33,201 nt of DNA. Origin: Actinomycetes bacterium (lineage in GTDB: Bacteria; Actinomycetota; Acidimicrobiia; Acidimicrobiales; Bog-793). Location of the stretch: the NCBI GenBank assembly GCA_021809805.1, contig JAJZKA010000022.1, positions 1 to 33,201 on the forward strand, in the 5' to 3' direction. Shown one piece after another: positions 1 to 7,853 of the stretch. The notes beneath the pieces are model-generated. The model saw only the letters and a program-made list of their open reading frames with translations, did not search any database and had not been told where the DNA came from. How positions within the stretch are numbered: position 1 is the stretch's first letter; the number at the start of each line of letters is the position of its first letter. The translations under genes were made by a program, and so were the position numbers.

Positions 1-576
1 GAGGCGATCGAGCAGTCCGAGATCGCGCTCCAAGGCCGCGAGCAGCTCGGCGCGGTCATTCGCGCGGATCACGCCACGGCTCGCCGAGAGCCCGGCCGGC
101 TTGAGCACGACGGGATAGCCGAGCGTTCCCGCCGCCTCGATCGCCACAGCGCGCGCCGCGTCCGGTTCCCTCGCGCCCGGCTCGCCGAGAAGCAGCGGCC
201 GCCAGCGCGGCTGGCGGACCTCGCCAGCGCCCAGCCGCCGCCGCTGCTCGATCTTGTCCCGCGTGGCGCTGACGGCGTCGGCAGGGTTGTGGGCGAGCCC
301 TAACCGCTCGGCGGCCAGGGCGGCGCACAGGAGGCCCTGATCGTCGACTGCGACCACGGCATCGAAGGGTCGGGCGCGATCCGCCGCGATGATGGCGTCG
401 GCGGCGGCGGCGGGATCATCGAGGTCGAGCTCGACAAAGCGTGTGCCCATGGTCCCCGCCATCGCTGCCGGGCGCTCCGAGCCCGTGATGACCTCGACGC
501 CCATCGCGGCCGCCGCTTCGAGGAAGGCGCTCGCCCGGTAGGTCGCGGTCGGCAGGATCAAAAGGACGCGCGCCAT
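1..576 (-). CDS. ATP-grasp family ligase/carboxylase-like protein, N-terminal part (cut by window edge)
   Basis: The minus-strand frame opens with ATG at 576 and runs open to base 1, giving the first 192 residues. It begins MARVLLILPTATYRASAF, a Rossmann-like pre-ATP-grasp fold, and later has VVAVDDQGLL. The start of an ATP-grasp domain follows, with DKIEQRRRL (as in 'NK..fR..l' of these ligases) and the nucleotide-binding strand YPVVLKPAGLSASRGV. ATP-grasp enzymes activate a carboxylate as acyl phosphate and join it to an amine, thiol or other nucleophile. The substrate cannot be told because the C-terminal two thirds lie outside the window. The gene is divergent from the NfuA-like gene, with 89 bases between starts. 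A -10-like box six bases before the ATG suggests a leaderless message. Family call is firm; the exact function is unknown. Confidence 0.75.
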   Translation of the reverse strand, partial: MARVLLILPTATYRASAFLEAAAAMGVEVITGSERPAAMAGTMGTRFVELDLDDPAAAADAIIAADRARPFDAVVAVDDQGLLCAALAAERLGLAHNPADAVSATRDKIEQRRRLGAGEVRQPRWRPLLLGEPGAREPDAARAVAIEAAGTLGYPVVLKPAGLSASRGVIRANDRAELLAALERDLGLLDRL

Positions 577-582
577 GGCTCC

Positions 583-588
583 ATCATG
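583..588 (-). promoter_or_regulatory. Putative -10 box of the ATP-grasp gene
   Basis: On the minus strand CATGAT lies exactly six bases before the ATG at 576. It fits the actinobacterial -10 pattern TANNNT except at the first base. The spacing would put the transcription start on the start codon (leaderless), as for the two plus-strand genes nearby. No good -35 is visible. Inference from pattern only. Confidence 0.35.
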
Positions 589-653
589 CCCGTGGTGAGG
601 CTCGCCACCGGGCGGGCCGCCGGGCGGCTGGAAGTGCGGCCCTGATCTCGCTC

Positions 654-659
654 TAGGAT
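654..659 (+). promoter_or_regulatory. -10 box, leaderless promoter of the NfuA-like gene
   Basis: TAGGAT fits TANNNT and is followed by six bases and then the GTG start at 666. No Shine-Dalgarno sequence lies in front of this GTG. This geometry puts the first transcribed base at or next to the start codon, the usual layout of leaderless actinobacterial messages. The -35 is weak (TGGAAG around 629). Confidence 0.5.
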
Positions 660-665
660 GGCGAG

Positions 666-1301
666 GTGAGCGACCCAGCGACCGAGCGCTTGTTGACGAT
701 CACCGAGGAGGCCCTCGAGCTCGTGCTCGAGGCACGAAGCGGTGAGTCCGGGCCCGACTCGCTGGCGCTGTTCATCGAGGTGAGCGGCGTAGCGAACGGG
801 GCCTACACCTACGACATCTGGTTCGAGTCCGCCACTGATGCGACGCCGCGGGACCACCGCGAACAACACGACGGCGTTGTCGTGGTCTTCCCTGAGTCGT
901 CCACCGGCAAGATGGCCGGGGCAACGCTCGACGTGAGCGACGACGGTCTCGTGATCTTGAACCCGAACAGCCCGGCTCCCGATCCCGCGAACGTGTCCCA
1001 AGGGGACTTCGGCAGCCTCGAGACGCCGCTCGCCGTGGCGGTGCTCGAGGTGCTCGAGGCTGAAGTGAACCCTCAGATCGCGAGCCACGGCGGGCGCGCC
1101 GATCTTGTTGGGGTCGACGACAACGCGGTGGCCTACGTCCGGCTCTCGGGTGGCTGTCAGGGCTGTGGCCTTGCCGCCATGACCCTCAGCCAAGGCATCT
1201 CGGTGGCGATCCGCGAGGCGGTCCCCGAGATCAGCGACATCGTCGACGTCACGGCGCACGCCCAGGGCGCCAATCCGTACTACCAGGCCTCCAAGAAGTA
1301 G
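666..1301 (+). CDS. nfuA: NfuA-like Fe-S cluster carrier (degenerate IscA/HesB domain + NifU C-terminal domain)
   Basis: This 211-residue protein has two parts. Residues about 5-105 resemble an A-type (IscA/HesB) scaffold fold without its cysteines (ITEEALELVLEA, then SSTGKMAGATLDVSDDGLVI). Residues about 115-200 form a NifU C-terminal domain with the cluster-binding CxxC at C164 and C167 (LSGGCQGCGLAAMTLSQGI). NfuA proteins bind a [4Fe-4S] cluster at a dimer interface and deliver it to client enzymes in the cytosol. Total length and domain order match that family. The gene is followed after 53 bases by aroC, which appears to have its own promoter, so it is probably a single-gene unit. The GTG at 666 is supported by the -10 spacing. 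The symbol is by domain architecture, not orthology. Confidence 0.85.
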   Translation: MSDPATERLLTITEEALELVLEARSGESGPDSLALFIEVSGVANGAYTYDIWFESATDATPRDHREQHDGVVVVFPESSTGKMAGATLDVSDDGLVILNPNSPAPDPANVSQGDFGSLETPLAVAVLEVLEAEVNPQIASHGGRADLVGVDDNAVAYVRLSGGCQGCGLAAMTLSQGISVAIREAVPEISDIVDVTAHAQGANPYYQASKK

Positions 1302-1342
1302 CTCTGGCGGTCCACGGCTTCGAGTCGGCTGGGCTGGCCCGG

Positions 1343-1348
1343 TAGATT
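1343..1348 (+). promoter_or_regulatory. -10 box, leaderless promoter of the aro operon
   Basis: TAGATT (TANNNT) is followed by exactly six bases (cagccc) and the GTG start of aroC at 1355. No Shine-Dalgarno is present before this GTG. A weak -35 (TTCGAG at 1319-1324) lies 18 bases upstream. The geometry repeats that of the nfuA start and supports a leaderless message for the whole aro-efp-nusB block. Confidence 0.5.
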
Positions 1349-1354
1349 CAGCCC

Positions 1355-2545
1355 GTGCTCCGCTTCCTTACCGCTGGCGAGTCCCACGGCCCCGCCCTCG
1401 TCGTCATCGTCGAGGGACTTCCGGCCGGCCTGCCGATCACCGTTGAGGCGATCGGCGCCGAACTGGCTCGCCGCCGCCTTGGCTATGGCCGCGGGCCGCG
1501 CATGCGCTTCGAGCAGGACCACGTCAGCTTGCTCGGCGGAGTCCGCCACGGCCGCACCCTCGGCTCACCGGTTGCCATCGAGGTCGCCAATACCGAATGG
1601 CCAAAGTGGGAACAGGAGATGGCTGCCGCTCCCGGGGCACCCACCAAGGTGCTGACCCAGCCCCGCCCCGGGCACGCCGATCTCGCCGGGATGCAGAAAT
1701 ACGGCTTTGCGGACGCCCGCGACGTCCTCGAACGGGCCTCAGCGCGTGAGACCGCGGCGCGCGTCGCGGCGGGAGCGCTCGCCAAGGCGCTGCTCGCCGA
1801 GCTCGGGGTCATCGTGGTGAGCCACATCGTGGCGCTCGGGTCGGCGCGCAGCACCTCGGGGCTGCGCCCAACGCCCGCTGATCTCGAGCAAGTCGACGAG
1901 TCGTCGGTTCGCTGCTTTGACCCCGAGGCGGCCGAGGCGATGATCAGCGAGATCAAGGCCGCCGCCAAGGACGGCGACTCGCTCGGCGGCGTCGCCGAGG
2001 TCCTCGCGTACGGGGTCCCGGTCGGTCTTGGCAGCCACGTGCACTGGGACCGCAAGCTCGACGGCCTCATTGCCCAGGCGGTCGGCAGCATCCAGGCCGT
2101 GAAGGGCGTGGAGATCGGCGATGCCTTCGCGGTGGCGTCCGAGCGCGGCTCGGTCGCCCACGACGCGATCGGCTGGGATCGCGCCGATCGCCGGTACGTG
2201 CGTGAGAGCACGCGGGCCGGGGGAATCGAGGGCGGCATCTCGACGGGCGCGCTGATCGTGGTGCGGGCGGCCATGAAGCCACTCGCCACGCTCAACCGGC
2301 CGGTGCTGAAGACGGTCGACGTGGTGACCAAGGAGGAGACGGTCTCGTTCAAAGAGCGCACCGACGTCACCGCCGTGCCGGCGATGGGCGTCGTGGCCGA
2401 GACCATGGTGGCGCTCGTGCTCGCCAACGAGGCGCTCCGCAAGTTCGGCGGTGACTCGCTGGCCGAGGTGCTCCGCAACCAGCGCGCCTACCTGGGCGCG
2501 ATCGAGGAGACCCCCTCGGTTGCCCGCCCCGCGACCGAGTCGTGA
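1355..2545 (+). CDS. aroC: Chorismate synthase
   Basis: The enzyme converts 5-enolpyruvylshikimate-3-phosphate to chorismate with reduced FMN, the last step of the common aromatic pathway, in the cytosol. The 396-residue protein shows the family signatures in order: LTAGESHGPAL at the N-terminus, RRRLGYGRGPRM, RPGHADLAGMQKYGFADARD, the ERASARETAARVAAGALAK helix, GDSLGGVAEV, EGGISTGALIVVRAAMKP, and the C-terminal VPAMGVVAETMVALVLANEAL. Length is normal. The GTG start is set by the LRFLTAGESHG alignment and by the -10 box six bases before it. Its TGA overlaps the GTG of the next gene (GTGA at 2542), so it is the first gene of a coupled aro operon. Confidence 0.97.
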   Translation: MLRFLTAGESHGPALVVIVEGLPAGLPITVEAIGAELARRRLGYGRGPRMRFEQDHVSLLGGVRHGRTLGSPVAIEVANTEWPKWEQEMAAAPGAPTKVLTQPRPGHADLAGMQKYGFADARDVLERASARETAARVAAGALAKALLAELGVIVVSHIVALGSARSTSGLRPTPADLEQVDESSVRCFDPEAAEAMISEIKAAAKDGDSLGGVAEVLAYGVPVGLGSHVHWDRKLDGLIAQAVGSIQAVKGVEIGDAFAVASERGSVAHDAIGWDRADRRYVRESTRAGGIEGGISTGALIVVRAAMKPLATLNRPVLKTVDVVTKEETVSFKERTDVTAVPAMGVVAETMVALVLANEALRKFGGDSLAEVLRNQRAYLGAIEETPSVARPATES

Positions 2546-4131
2546 CACCGCCGGGCGTCCTCCGCCATCCGGCGGCGCACGTCGTCCTCGTCGGGATGCC
2601 GGGATCGGGCAAGACGACCATCGGCGCGGCGCTGGCGCGCCGGCTCGGCCGCCCGTTCCTCGACACCGACGCCGAGATCGAGCGCCGCAGCCAGATGAGC
2701 GTGCGGGCGCTGTTCGCGCGTGACGGCGAGACCGCCTTTCGTGTGGCCGAACGCGAGCTGATCGCTGAGGTGACCGCCGAAGCAAGGCCGATGGTGATCG
2801 CCGTCGGTGGCGGGGCGGTCATCGATGTCGAGAACCGGGCGCGGCTAGGTCGCGCCGGCCAGGTGCTGTGGCTGCGTGCCCGCCCTGCGACGCTTTCGGC
2901 CCGTCTCGGCGCGGCGGCGGACCGGCCGCTGCTCGCGGCCGATCCCGATGGCGCGCTTGAGCGACTGGCGGCCGAGCGCGAGGCGGCCTATCGCGAAGCG
3001 GCGGGTGGGCGCGTGATCGATGCCGACACGGCGACGCCGAGCGAGGTGGTCGAGGCGGCGCTTCAGGCTCTGCTCGAGCGGGTCCAGGTCGAGGTGCCTG
3101 GGCGGCGCTACGAGGTCGTCATCGGCCCGGGAGCGCGGCGCGAGCTCGCCGCGCAGCTCCCTCGGAGTGCACGACGCTGTGTCGTGGTGACCCAGGCCGG
3201 CATCGACCTCGACATCGATCCAGGGATCCCGGCCACGCGCGTCGAGATCGGCGCCGGCGAGCGGCACAAGTCCCTGTCGAGCGTCGAGGCGTGCTGTCGC
3301 GCCTTCGTCGCCGCCGGCTTGACGAGGAGCGACGTCGTCATCGGACTGGGCGGCGGGTTGGTCACCGACGTGGCGGGATTCGCCGCCGCCTCCTACCACC
3401 GGGGCGTGGCCGTGGTGCACGTCGCCACGACGCTCCTCGCCCAGGTGGACGCCGCGATCGGCGGCAAGACCGGAGTGAATCTGCCCGAGGGCAAGAACCT
3501 CGTCGGCGCGTTCTGGCAGCCCGAGGCCGTGCTGTGCGACACCGACGCCCTCGCGAGCCTGCCCGAGCGGGAGTGGCGCTCAGGGCTCGGGGAGATCGCC
3601 AAGTGCGCGTTCCTCGGCGTCGCCGGCCTCGAGCAGGCGCCGCTCGTCGATCAGATCGCCGCCTGCGTCGCCAAGAAGGCCGAGGTCGTTGGGGTGGATG
3701 AGCGCGAGTCCGCGCGGCGCGTGATCCTCAACTACGGCCACACCCTCGCCCATGCGCTCGAGGCCGCCGGACTCGCGGAGTCGCTGACCGGGGCCCCGAA
3801 CGAGCTGCGCCACGGCGAGGCCGTGGCGATCGGCGTCCTGTTCGCGGCGCGCCTTGCCGAGCGCCTCGGCCGCATCGACGCCGCACGGGTCGCCGAGCAC
3901 CGTCGGGTGCTCGATGCGTACGGCCTGCCAGCAACCATGCCGCCCGGTGCAGACCTCGACGAGCTCGTTGCCGCGATGCATCGCGACAAGAAGGCCACGA
4001 AGGGCCTCACCTTCGTCCTCGACGGGCCCGCCGGCGTCGAGGCGGTCGCGGACCTCGACGAGCTCATCGTGCGCGAGGTGCTCGGCGAGTGCCTTGCCGA
4101 GTCGGCCGCCACCGCGGCGGCGGCACGGTGA
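2542..4131 (+). CDS. aroKB: Bifunctional shikimate kinase / 3-dehydroquinate synthase (AroK-AroB fusion)
   Basis: One 529-residue frame holds two normally separate enzymes. Residues 1 to about 170 are shikimate kinase: Walker A GMPGSGKTT, DTDAEIERR (Mg and shikimate binding), the ETAFRVAEREL segment, GGGAVI, and the lid arginine in ADRPLLA. From about residue 175 to the end is 3-dehydroquinate synthase: GLGGGLVTDVAGF, VDAAIGGKTGVNLPEGKN, GEIAKCAF, the metal-binding LNYGHTLAHALE, and HGEAVAIG. The first domain phosphorylates shikimate and the second cyclises DAHP to dehydroquinate. No stop or frameshift signal lies between them. The start overlaps the aroC stop (GTGA) and the end overlaps the aroQ start (GTGA). 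Fusions of these two enzymes are known in scattered bacteria; separate genes are usual in Actinobacteria. Confidence 0.95.
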   Translation: MTPPGVLRHPAAHVVLVGMPGSGKTTIGAALARRLGRPFLDTDAEIERRSQMSVRALFARDGETAFRVAERELIAEVTAEARPMVIAVGGGAVIDVENRARLGRAGQVLWLRARPATLSARLGAAADRPLLAADPDGALERLAAEREAAYREAAGGRVIDADTATPSEVVEAALQALLERVQVEVPGRRYEVVIGPGARRELAAQLPRSARRCVVVTQAGIDLDIDPGIPATRVEIGAGERHKSLSSVEACCRAFVAAGLTRSDVVIGLGGGLVTDVAGFAAASYHRGVAVVHVATTLLAQVDAAIGGKTGVNLPEGKNLVGAFWQPEAVLCDTDALASLPEREWRSGLGEIAKCAFLGVAGLEQAPLVDQIAACVAKKAEVVGVDERESARRVILNYGHTLAHALEAAGLAESLTGAPNELRHGEAVAIGVLFAARLAERLGRIDAARVAEHRRVLDAYGLPATMPPGADLDELVAAMHRDKKATKGLTFVLDGPAGVEAVADLDELIVREVLGECLAESAATAAAAR

Positions 4132-4622
4132 GCGCGCTGAGCCGGCCGGCGCCGGCGGTCGTGCTGTTGCTGTCGGGGCCGAACCTTCAGCTCCTCGGCG
4201 AGCGGGACCCGGCCGTCTATGGGACCGCCCGGCTCGCCGACCACGTCGAGCGCGCGACCGCCGCGGCAGCCGAGCGGGGCCTTGTCCTCGAGCACCTCCA
4301 GGCGGACGCAGAGGCCGACCTCGTCGCCGCGGTGCATCGCGCACGGGGCCGCGTCGCGGCGATCGTGGTCAACGCCGGTGCCCTCACCCACTATGGATGG
4401 GCGCTGCACGACGCGCTCGCGACCTTCGCCGGCCCGGTCGTGGAGCTGCACCTGTCCAACCCCGAGGCGCGCGAGCCCTGGCGACGTCGCTCGGTGATCG
4501 CCCCGGTGGCCGACGGCACGATCGCCGGGTTCGGCGGCCTTGGCTACGAGCTGGCGGTCGTCGCGGCGCAACAGTTGTTGGCGCGCCCAACTCCAGACGG
4601 GCGCCCTACATTGCCCTCATGA
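4128..4622 (+). CDS. aroQ: Type II 3-dehydroquinate dehydratase
   Basis: This 164-residue enzyme dehydrates 3-dehydroquinate to 3-dehydroshikimate. Active-site residues are in place: N and R/Y of SGPNLQLLGERDPAVYG (catalytic tyrosine in the mobile loop), N of VVNAGALTHYGWALHDAL, H of ELHLSNPEAREPW, and the arginines of AREPWRRRS. The usual T-S after 'THT' is replaced by H-Y-G. The frame stays open upstream to 4089, but homology begins just after the GTG at 4128. That GTG overlaps the aroKB stop as GTGA, which fixes the start. Its TGA overlaps the ATG of the peptidase gene (ATGA at 4619). Type II enzymes are dodecamers found in most actinobacteria. Confidence 0.95.
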   Translation: MSALSRPAPAVVLLLSGPNLQLLGERDPAVYGTARLADHVERATAAAAERGLVLEHLQADAEADLVAAVHRARGRVAAIVVNAGALTHYGWALHDALATFAGPVVELHLSNPEAREPWRRRSVIAPVADGTIAGFGGLGYELAVVAAQQLLARPTPDGRPTLPS

Positions 4623-5734
4623 GCCCCGTGATCGAGATCGAATCGCTGGCGCCGATGGACATTGCCGGCCGGCTCGGCCGGCTACGTGCCGTGATGTCGG
4701 CGGCGGGGCACGAGGCCCTCCTGGTCACCTCGCTTGAGAACCTGCGCTACCTCACCGGCTTCACCGGCTCGGCGGGGATGCTCCTTGTGCGCGAGGACAC
4801 CGGGGTGCTCTACACCGACGGCCGCTACCGGGACCAGGCTGCTGAGCAGATGGCAGCGGCAGGCGTCGAGGCGGCCCTGGTGGTCGACCGCCCCGCCGGC
4901 CAGCTCGAGGCACTGGTGAAGGCCGCTTCGAGCCTCGGACAGCTGGCGCTCGAAGCGGCGCACCTGAACTGGGCGCGCGCCCGGTTCCTCGCCGAGCGCT
5001 TTGCTGGCGTCGAGCTCCTCGCCAGCACGGGGCTCGTCGAGCAGCTGCGGATCGTGAAGGACGAGGGCGAGGTGGCGCGCCTCGAGGCCGCCTGCCAGAT
5101 CGCCGACGTGGCGCTTGCCCAGACCAAGGAGCTGCTGAGAGGCCGCTGCACCGAGGCCGCCTTTGCCGCCGAGCTTGAGCACGAGATGCGCCGGCGTGGC
5201 GCCTCAGCGCCGAGCTTCGAGACGATCGTCGCGAGCGGCCCGAACTCGGCGCTGCCCCATGCCCGGCCGAGCGAGCGGACGATCTCGCCCGGTGAACTCA
5301 TCGTGATCGACTTCGGCGCCACCGTGGACGGCTACCACTCCGATATGACGCGCACCGTATGTGTGGGCGAGCCCTCCGACGAGCTCGGCGCGCTCATCGA
5401 GGCGGTGCTCACCGCCCAGCGCGCGGGGGTGCGGGCGGTGGCGGCGGGCGAGCGCGGGGTCGAGGTCGATCGGGTCTGCCGGGAATCGCTCAGCGAGGCC
5501 GGCTACGGCGAGGCGTTCTCGCACTCGACCGGCCACGGGGTCGGGCTGCAGGTCCACGAGGCCCCGGCGATCTCCCAGGAGTCGACTGATATCCTGCCTG
5601 CCGGAAGCGTCGTCACCGTCGAACCGGGGGCCTACCTCCACGAGCGGGGCGGCGCGCGGATCGAAGACACGGTGGTCGTTACGGACCGCGGCGCTCGCAT
5701 CCTCACGAAGTCGACGAAGGACTACACGCTCTAG
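4619..5734 (+). CDS. pepP: M24 family Xaa-Pro aminopeptidase / Xaa-Pro dipeptidase
   Basis: This 371-residue metallopeptidase removes N-terminal residues before proline. Residues 1 to about 135 form the creatinase-like N-terminal domain (LVTSLENLRYLTGFTGSAG, LYTDGRYRDQA). The pita-bread catalytic domain follows, with the dinuclear metal ligands: the aspartates of IDFGATVDGYHSDMTRT, the histidine of HSTGHGVGLQVHEAP, and the glutamates of VEPGAYL and GGARIEDTVVV. An open frame reaches back to 3854 but that part is only the aroKB/aroQ sequence read out of frame. The ATG at 4619, overlapping the aroQ stop as ATGA, is the start. The stop TAG abuts the efp ATG with no gap. Position between aroQ and efp is conserved in Gram-positive bacteria, where it is often named pepP or pepQ. 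Confidence 0.93.
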   Translation: MSPVIEIESLAPMDIAGRLGRLRAVMSAAGHEALLVTSLENLRYLTGFTGSAGMLLVREDTGVLYTDGRYRDQAAEQMAAAGVEAALVVDRPAGQLEALVKAASSLGQLALEAAHLNWARARFLAERFAGVELLASTGLVEQLRIVKDEGEVARLEAACQIADVALAQTKELLRGRCTEAAFAAELEHEMRRRGASAPSFETIVASGPNSALPHARPSERTISPGELIVIDFGATVDGYHSDMTRTVCVGEPSDELGALIEAVLTAQRAGVRAVAAGERGVEVDRVCRESLSEAGYGEAFSHSTGHGVGLQVHEAPAISQESTDILPAGSVVTVEPGAYLHERGGARIEDTVVVTDRGARILTKSTKDYTL

Positions 5735-6295
5735 ATGGCTCTTTCCACCAACGACCTCAAGAACGGCATGGCACTCGACCTTCCCGAAGGGCTCTTTTCG
5801 GTCGTCGAGTTCCAGCACGTCAAGCCCGGCAAGGGCGGGGCGTTCGTCCGCACCAAGCTGCGTAACCTGCGCACCAAGGCGGTGCTCGAGCGCACGTTTC
5901 GCGCGGACGAGCGCGTCGAGCAGGCGGTGATCGAAAAGCGCGACATGCAGTTCCTCTACCGCGAGGGTGACAACTACGTCTTCATGGACAACGTCTCTTA
6001 TGACCAGACCTCGGTTGCCGACTCGGCGCTTCGCCAGGCAGCCCCCTATCTCAAAGAGGGCGACGCCGCGGTCTTGCAGTGGTATCGAGACGAGGTAGTC
6101 GACGTCGACCTGCCGGCGGCGGTCGAGTTGACGGTCGCCGAGACGGAACCAGGCGTGCAGGGCGACCGCGTCTCGGGCGCGCGCAAGCCGGCGACAATGG
6201 AGACCGGTCTCGTCGTCCAGGTGCCGCTGTTCGTCAACCCGGGGGACCGCATCAAGGTGGACACGCGGTCCGGTGAATACCTCACCCGGGCCTGA
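5735..6295 (+). CDS. efp: Translation elongation factor P
   Basis: EF-P binds between the P and E sites of stalled ribosomes and helps form peptide bonds at polyproline stretches. The 186-residue protein has the three beta-barrel domains of normal length: an N-terminal KOW-like domain with the loop HVKPGKGGAFVRTKL, a central domain (EKRDMQFLYREGDNYVFMD) and a C-terminal OB domain with the family signature VNPGDRIKVDTRSGEYLTR. Lys33 is at the loop tip that is modified in some bacteria; no modification enzyme gene is seen here, and the 'PGKGxAF' loop is typical of actinobacterial EF-P. The ATG directly follows the peptidase TAG, so translation is probably coupled. The end overlaps nusB by 23 bases. 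Confidence 0.97.
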   Translation: MALSTNDLKNGMALDLPEGLFSVVEFQHVKPGKGGAFVRTKLRNLRTKAVLERTFRADERVEQAVIEKRDMQFLYREGDNYVFMDNVSYDQTSVADSALRQAAPYLKEGDAAVLQWYRDEVVDVDLPAAVELTVAETEPGVQGDRVSGARKPATMETGLVVQVPLFVNPGDRIKVDTRSGEYLTRA

Positions 6296-6734
6296 GTCGC
6301 ACCACGGCGCCGACAGCGCCCCACTCGCCGGTGCGCGCCACCGCGCCCGGGAGCGGGCGCTTGGGCTGCTCTATGAGGCTGAGTCCAAGTCCGAGCGGCC
6401 CGACGTGGTGGTCGCTCGCCTGCCGCTCGCGCCCGAGCCCTACGCGAGCGCGCTCGCCGAGGGCGTCGGGCGCCGCCAGGGCGACATCGACGAGCTGATC
6501 GCCGGCGCGGCGAGCGGGTGGCGCCTCGAGCGAATGCCCTCGATCGACCGCCAGGTCCTGCGGATCGCCGTGTTTGAGTTGCTCGAGCGCTCCGAAGTGC
6601 CCGTTGCCGTCGTCTTGGACGAGGCGGTCCAGCTCGCCAAGGACTACTCGACCGAAGACTCGGGCCGCTTCGTGAACGGCGTCCTGGCGACGCTCGCGCC
6701 CAGGCTCCGGGCCCGGCAGGCGAACCCGGCGTGA
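6273..6734 (+). CDS. nusB: Transcription antitermination protein NusB
   Basis: NusB binds boxA RNA with S10 (NusE) and supports rRNA antitermination. The 153-residue product is all helical and shows the family pattern: RHRARERALGLLYEAE near residue 22, the middle helix EGVGRRQGDIDELI, SGWRLERMPSIDRQVLRIAVFEL (written here as two joined helices), VPVAVVLDEAVQLAKDYS, and GRFVNGVLATLAP. GTG at 6273 is the only start codon in frame before the conserved region. It gives a 21-residue non-conserved leader and a 23-base overlap with efp. The stop overlaps the PurM-like start (GTGA at 6731). Confidence 0.93.
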   Translation: MNTSPGPESHHGADSAPLAGARHRARERALGLLYEAESKSERPDVVVARLPLAPEPYASALAEGVGRRQGDIDELIAGAASGWRLERMPSIDRQVLRIAVFELLERSEVPVAVVLDEAVQLAKDYSTEDSGRFVNGVLATLAPRLRARQANPA

Positions 6735-7849
6735 GCCGCGAGGCCGGCGCGCCCGAGTCGGCGGCCTACCGCGAAGCGGGGGTCGACTACGCCACGCTGG
6801 ACGCGGCCAAGCGCCTCGCGCTTGCCGCGGCGCGTTCCACCTCGGCGGTCCGCCTTCCCGCCGGAGCGGTCTTCTCCGACGCCTCGCGCGGTGAGCCCGC
6901 GCAGGTCATCGAAGTGGGCGGGCTGCGGCTCGGCTTCGTGCTCGAGTGCCTCGGGACGAAGTCGATGTTGGCGCGCGAGATCGAGGAGGCGAGCGGGCAG
7001 GACCACTTTGCCGCAATCGGCTACGACACCGTCGCCGCGGTGGTGAACGACCTCATCTGTGTGGGCGCCCTGCCGCTCGTCGTCAATGCCTACTTCGCGA
7101 CCGGCTCGGCGGGTTGGTATGCGGGCAGCCGGCACGCCTCGCTCGTCGAGGGTTGGCGCCGCGCATGCGTCGATGCCGGAGCGGTCTGGGGCGGCGGTGA
7201 GTCCCCCACGTTGTCAGGGCTCGTGGCGCCGGACGAGGTCGACCTCGCCGGGTCCGCGATCGGCATCGTCCCCGAGGATCGGGCGCCGCTTTGCGGCGAG
7301 GCGCTCGAGCCTGGTGACGAGATCGTCCTCGTCGCCTCGAGCGGTCTGCACGCCAACGGAGCCAGCTTGGCCCGCCAGGTCGCCCGCCACCTGCCCGACC
7401 GCCTCGAGCACCGCCTTGAGAGCGGGGCGAGCCTCGGTGCCGCCCTCCTCGCGCCGAGCCACAGTTACGTGGCGCTCGTCCGGGCGCTGCTCGAAGACGG
7501 GCTCCCGCTGCACTACGCCAGCCACATCACCGGTCACGGCCTGCGCAAGCTGATGCGCGCCCAGCGCGAGCTCACCTATCGCATCGAGGCCCTGCCCGAG
7601 GTTCCCGAGGTGCTGGCCTTCATCGTCGAGCACGCCGACCTCGCGCCCGCCGAGGCCTACGGCACCTTGAACATGGGTGCTGGCTTCGCGCTTTACCTCG
7701 CGCCGGGCGCGGCCGGCCGGGCCGTCGCGCTGGCGGCGGCGCACGGCCTCAGCGCGCTGCGCGCCGGCGTGGTGGACGCGGGCCCGCGACAGGTCCTGCT
7801 GGAACCGCTCGGAGTGCGTTTTGGTGGCGAGCAGCTGGAGCTCGCCTGA
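6731..7849 (+). CDS. AIR synthase (PurM)-related protein, divergent
   Basis: The 372-residue product aligns along its length with phosphoribosylformylglycinamidine cyclo-ligase. It has YREAGVDY near the N-terminus, GYDTVAAVVNDLICVGALPL, the Y-F-ATG motif, a GGGES motif, VASSGLHANGASLAR and TLNMGAGFALYL. Several PurM signatures are altered. The aspartate of the usual DGVGTK is lost (ECLGTKSML), GGETAEMPG reads GGGESPTLSGL, and TGGGxxxNxPR reads TGHGLRKLMRA. It is therefore either a divergent purine enzyme or a paralogue with a changed role in the PurM/ThiL/HypE/SelD superfamily. It is coupled to nusB by GTGA, and a HAD hydrolase starts four bases after its stop, suggesting co-expression. Fold assignment is firm; activity is not. 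Confidence 0.75.
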   Translation: MSREAGAPESAAYREAGVDYATLDAAKRLALAAARSTSAVRLPAGAVFSDASRGEPAQVIEVGGLRLGFVLECLGTKSMLAREIEEASGQDHFAAIGYDTVAAVVNDLICVGALPLVVNAYFATGSAGWYAGSRHASLVEGWRRACVDAGAVWGGGESPTLSGLVAPDEVDLAGSAIGIVPEDRAPLCGEALEPGDEIVLVASSGLHANGASLARQVARHLPDRLEHRLESGASLGAALLAPSHSYVALVRALLEDGLPLHYASHITGHGLRKLMRAQRELTYRIEALPEVPEVLAFIVEHADLAPAEAYGTLNMGAGFALYLAPGAAGRAVALAAAHGLSALRAGVVDAGPRQVLLEPLGVRFGGEQLELA

Positions 7850-7853
7850 GCCG

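Noticed and set aside
3854-4618. Upstream open extension of the M24 peptidase frame
   Set aside because: This part is aroKB and aroQ read out of frame. The peptidase fold starts at ATG 4619, which has the ATGA overlap with aroQ.
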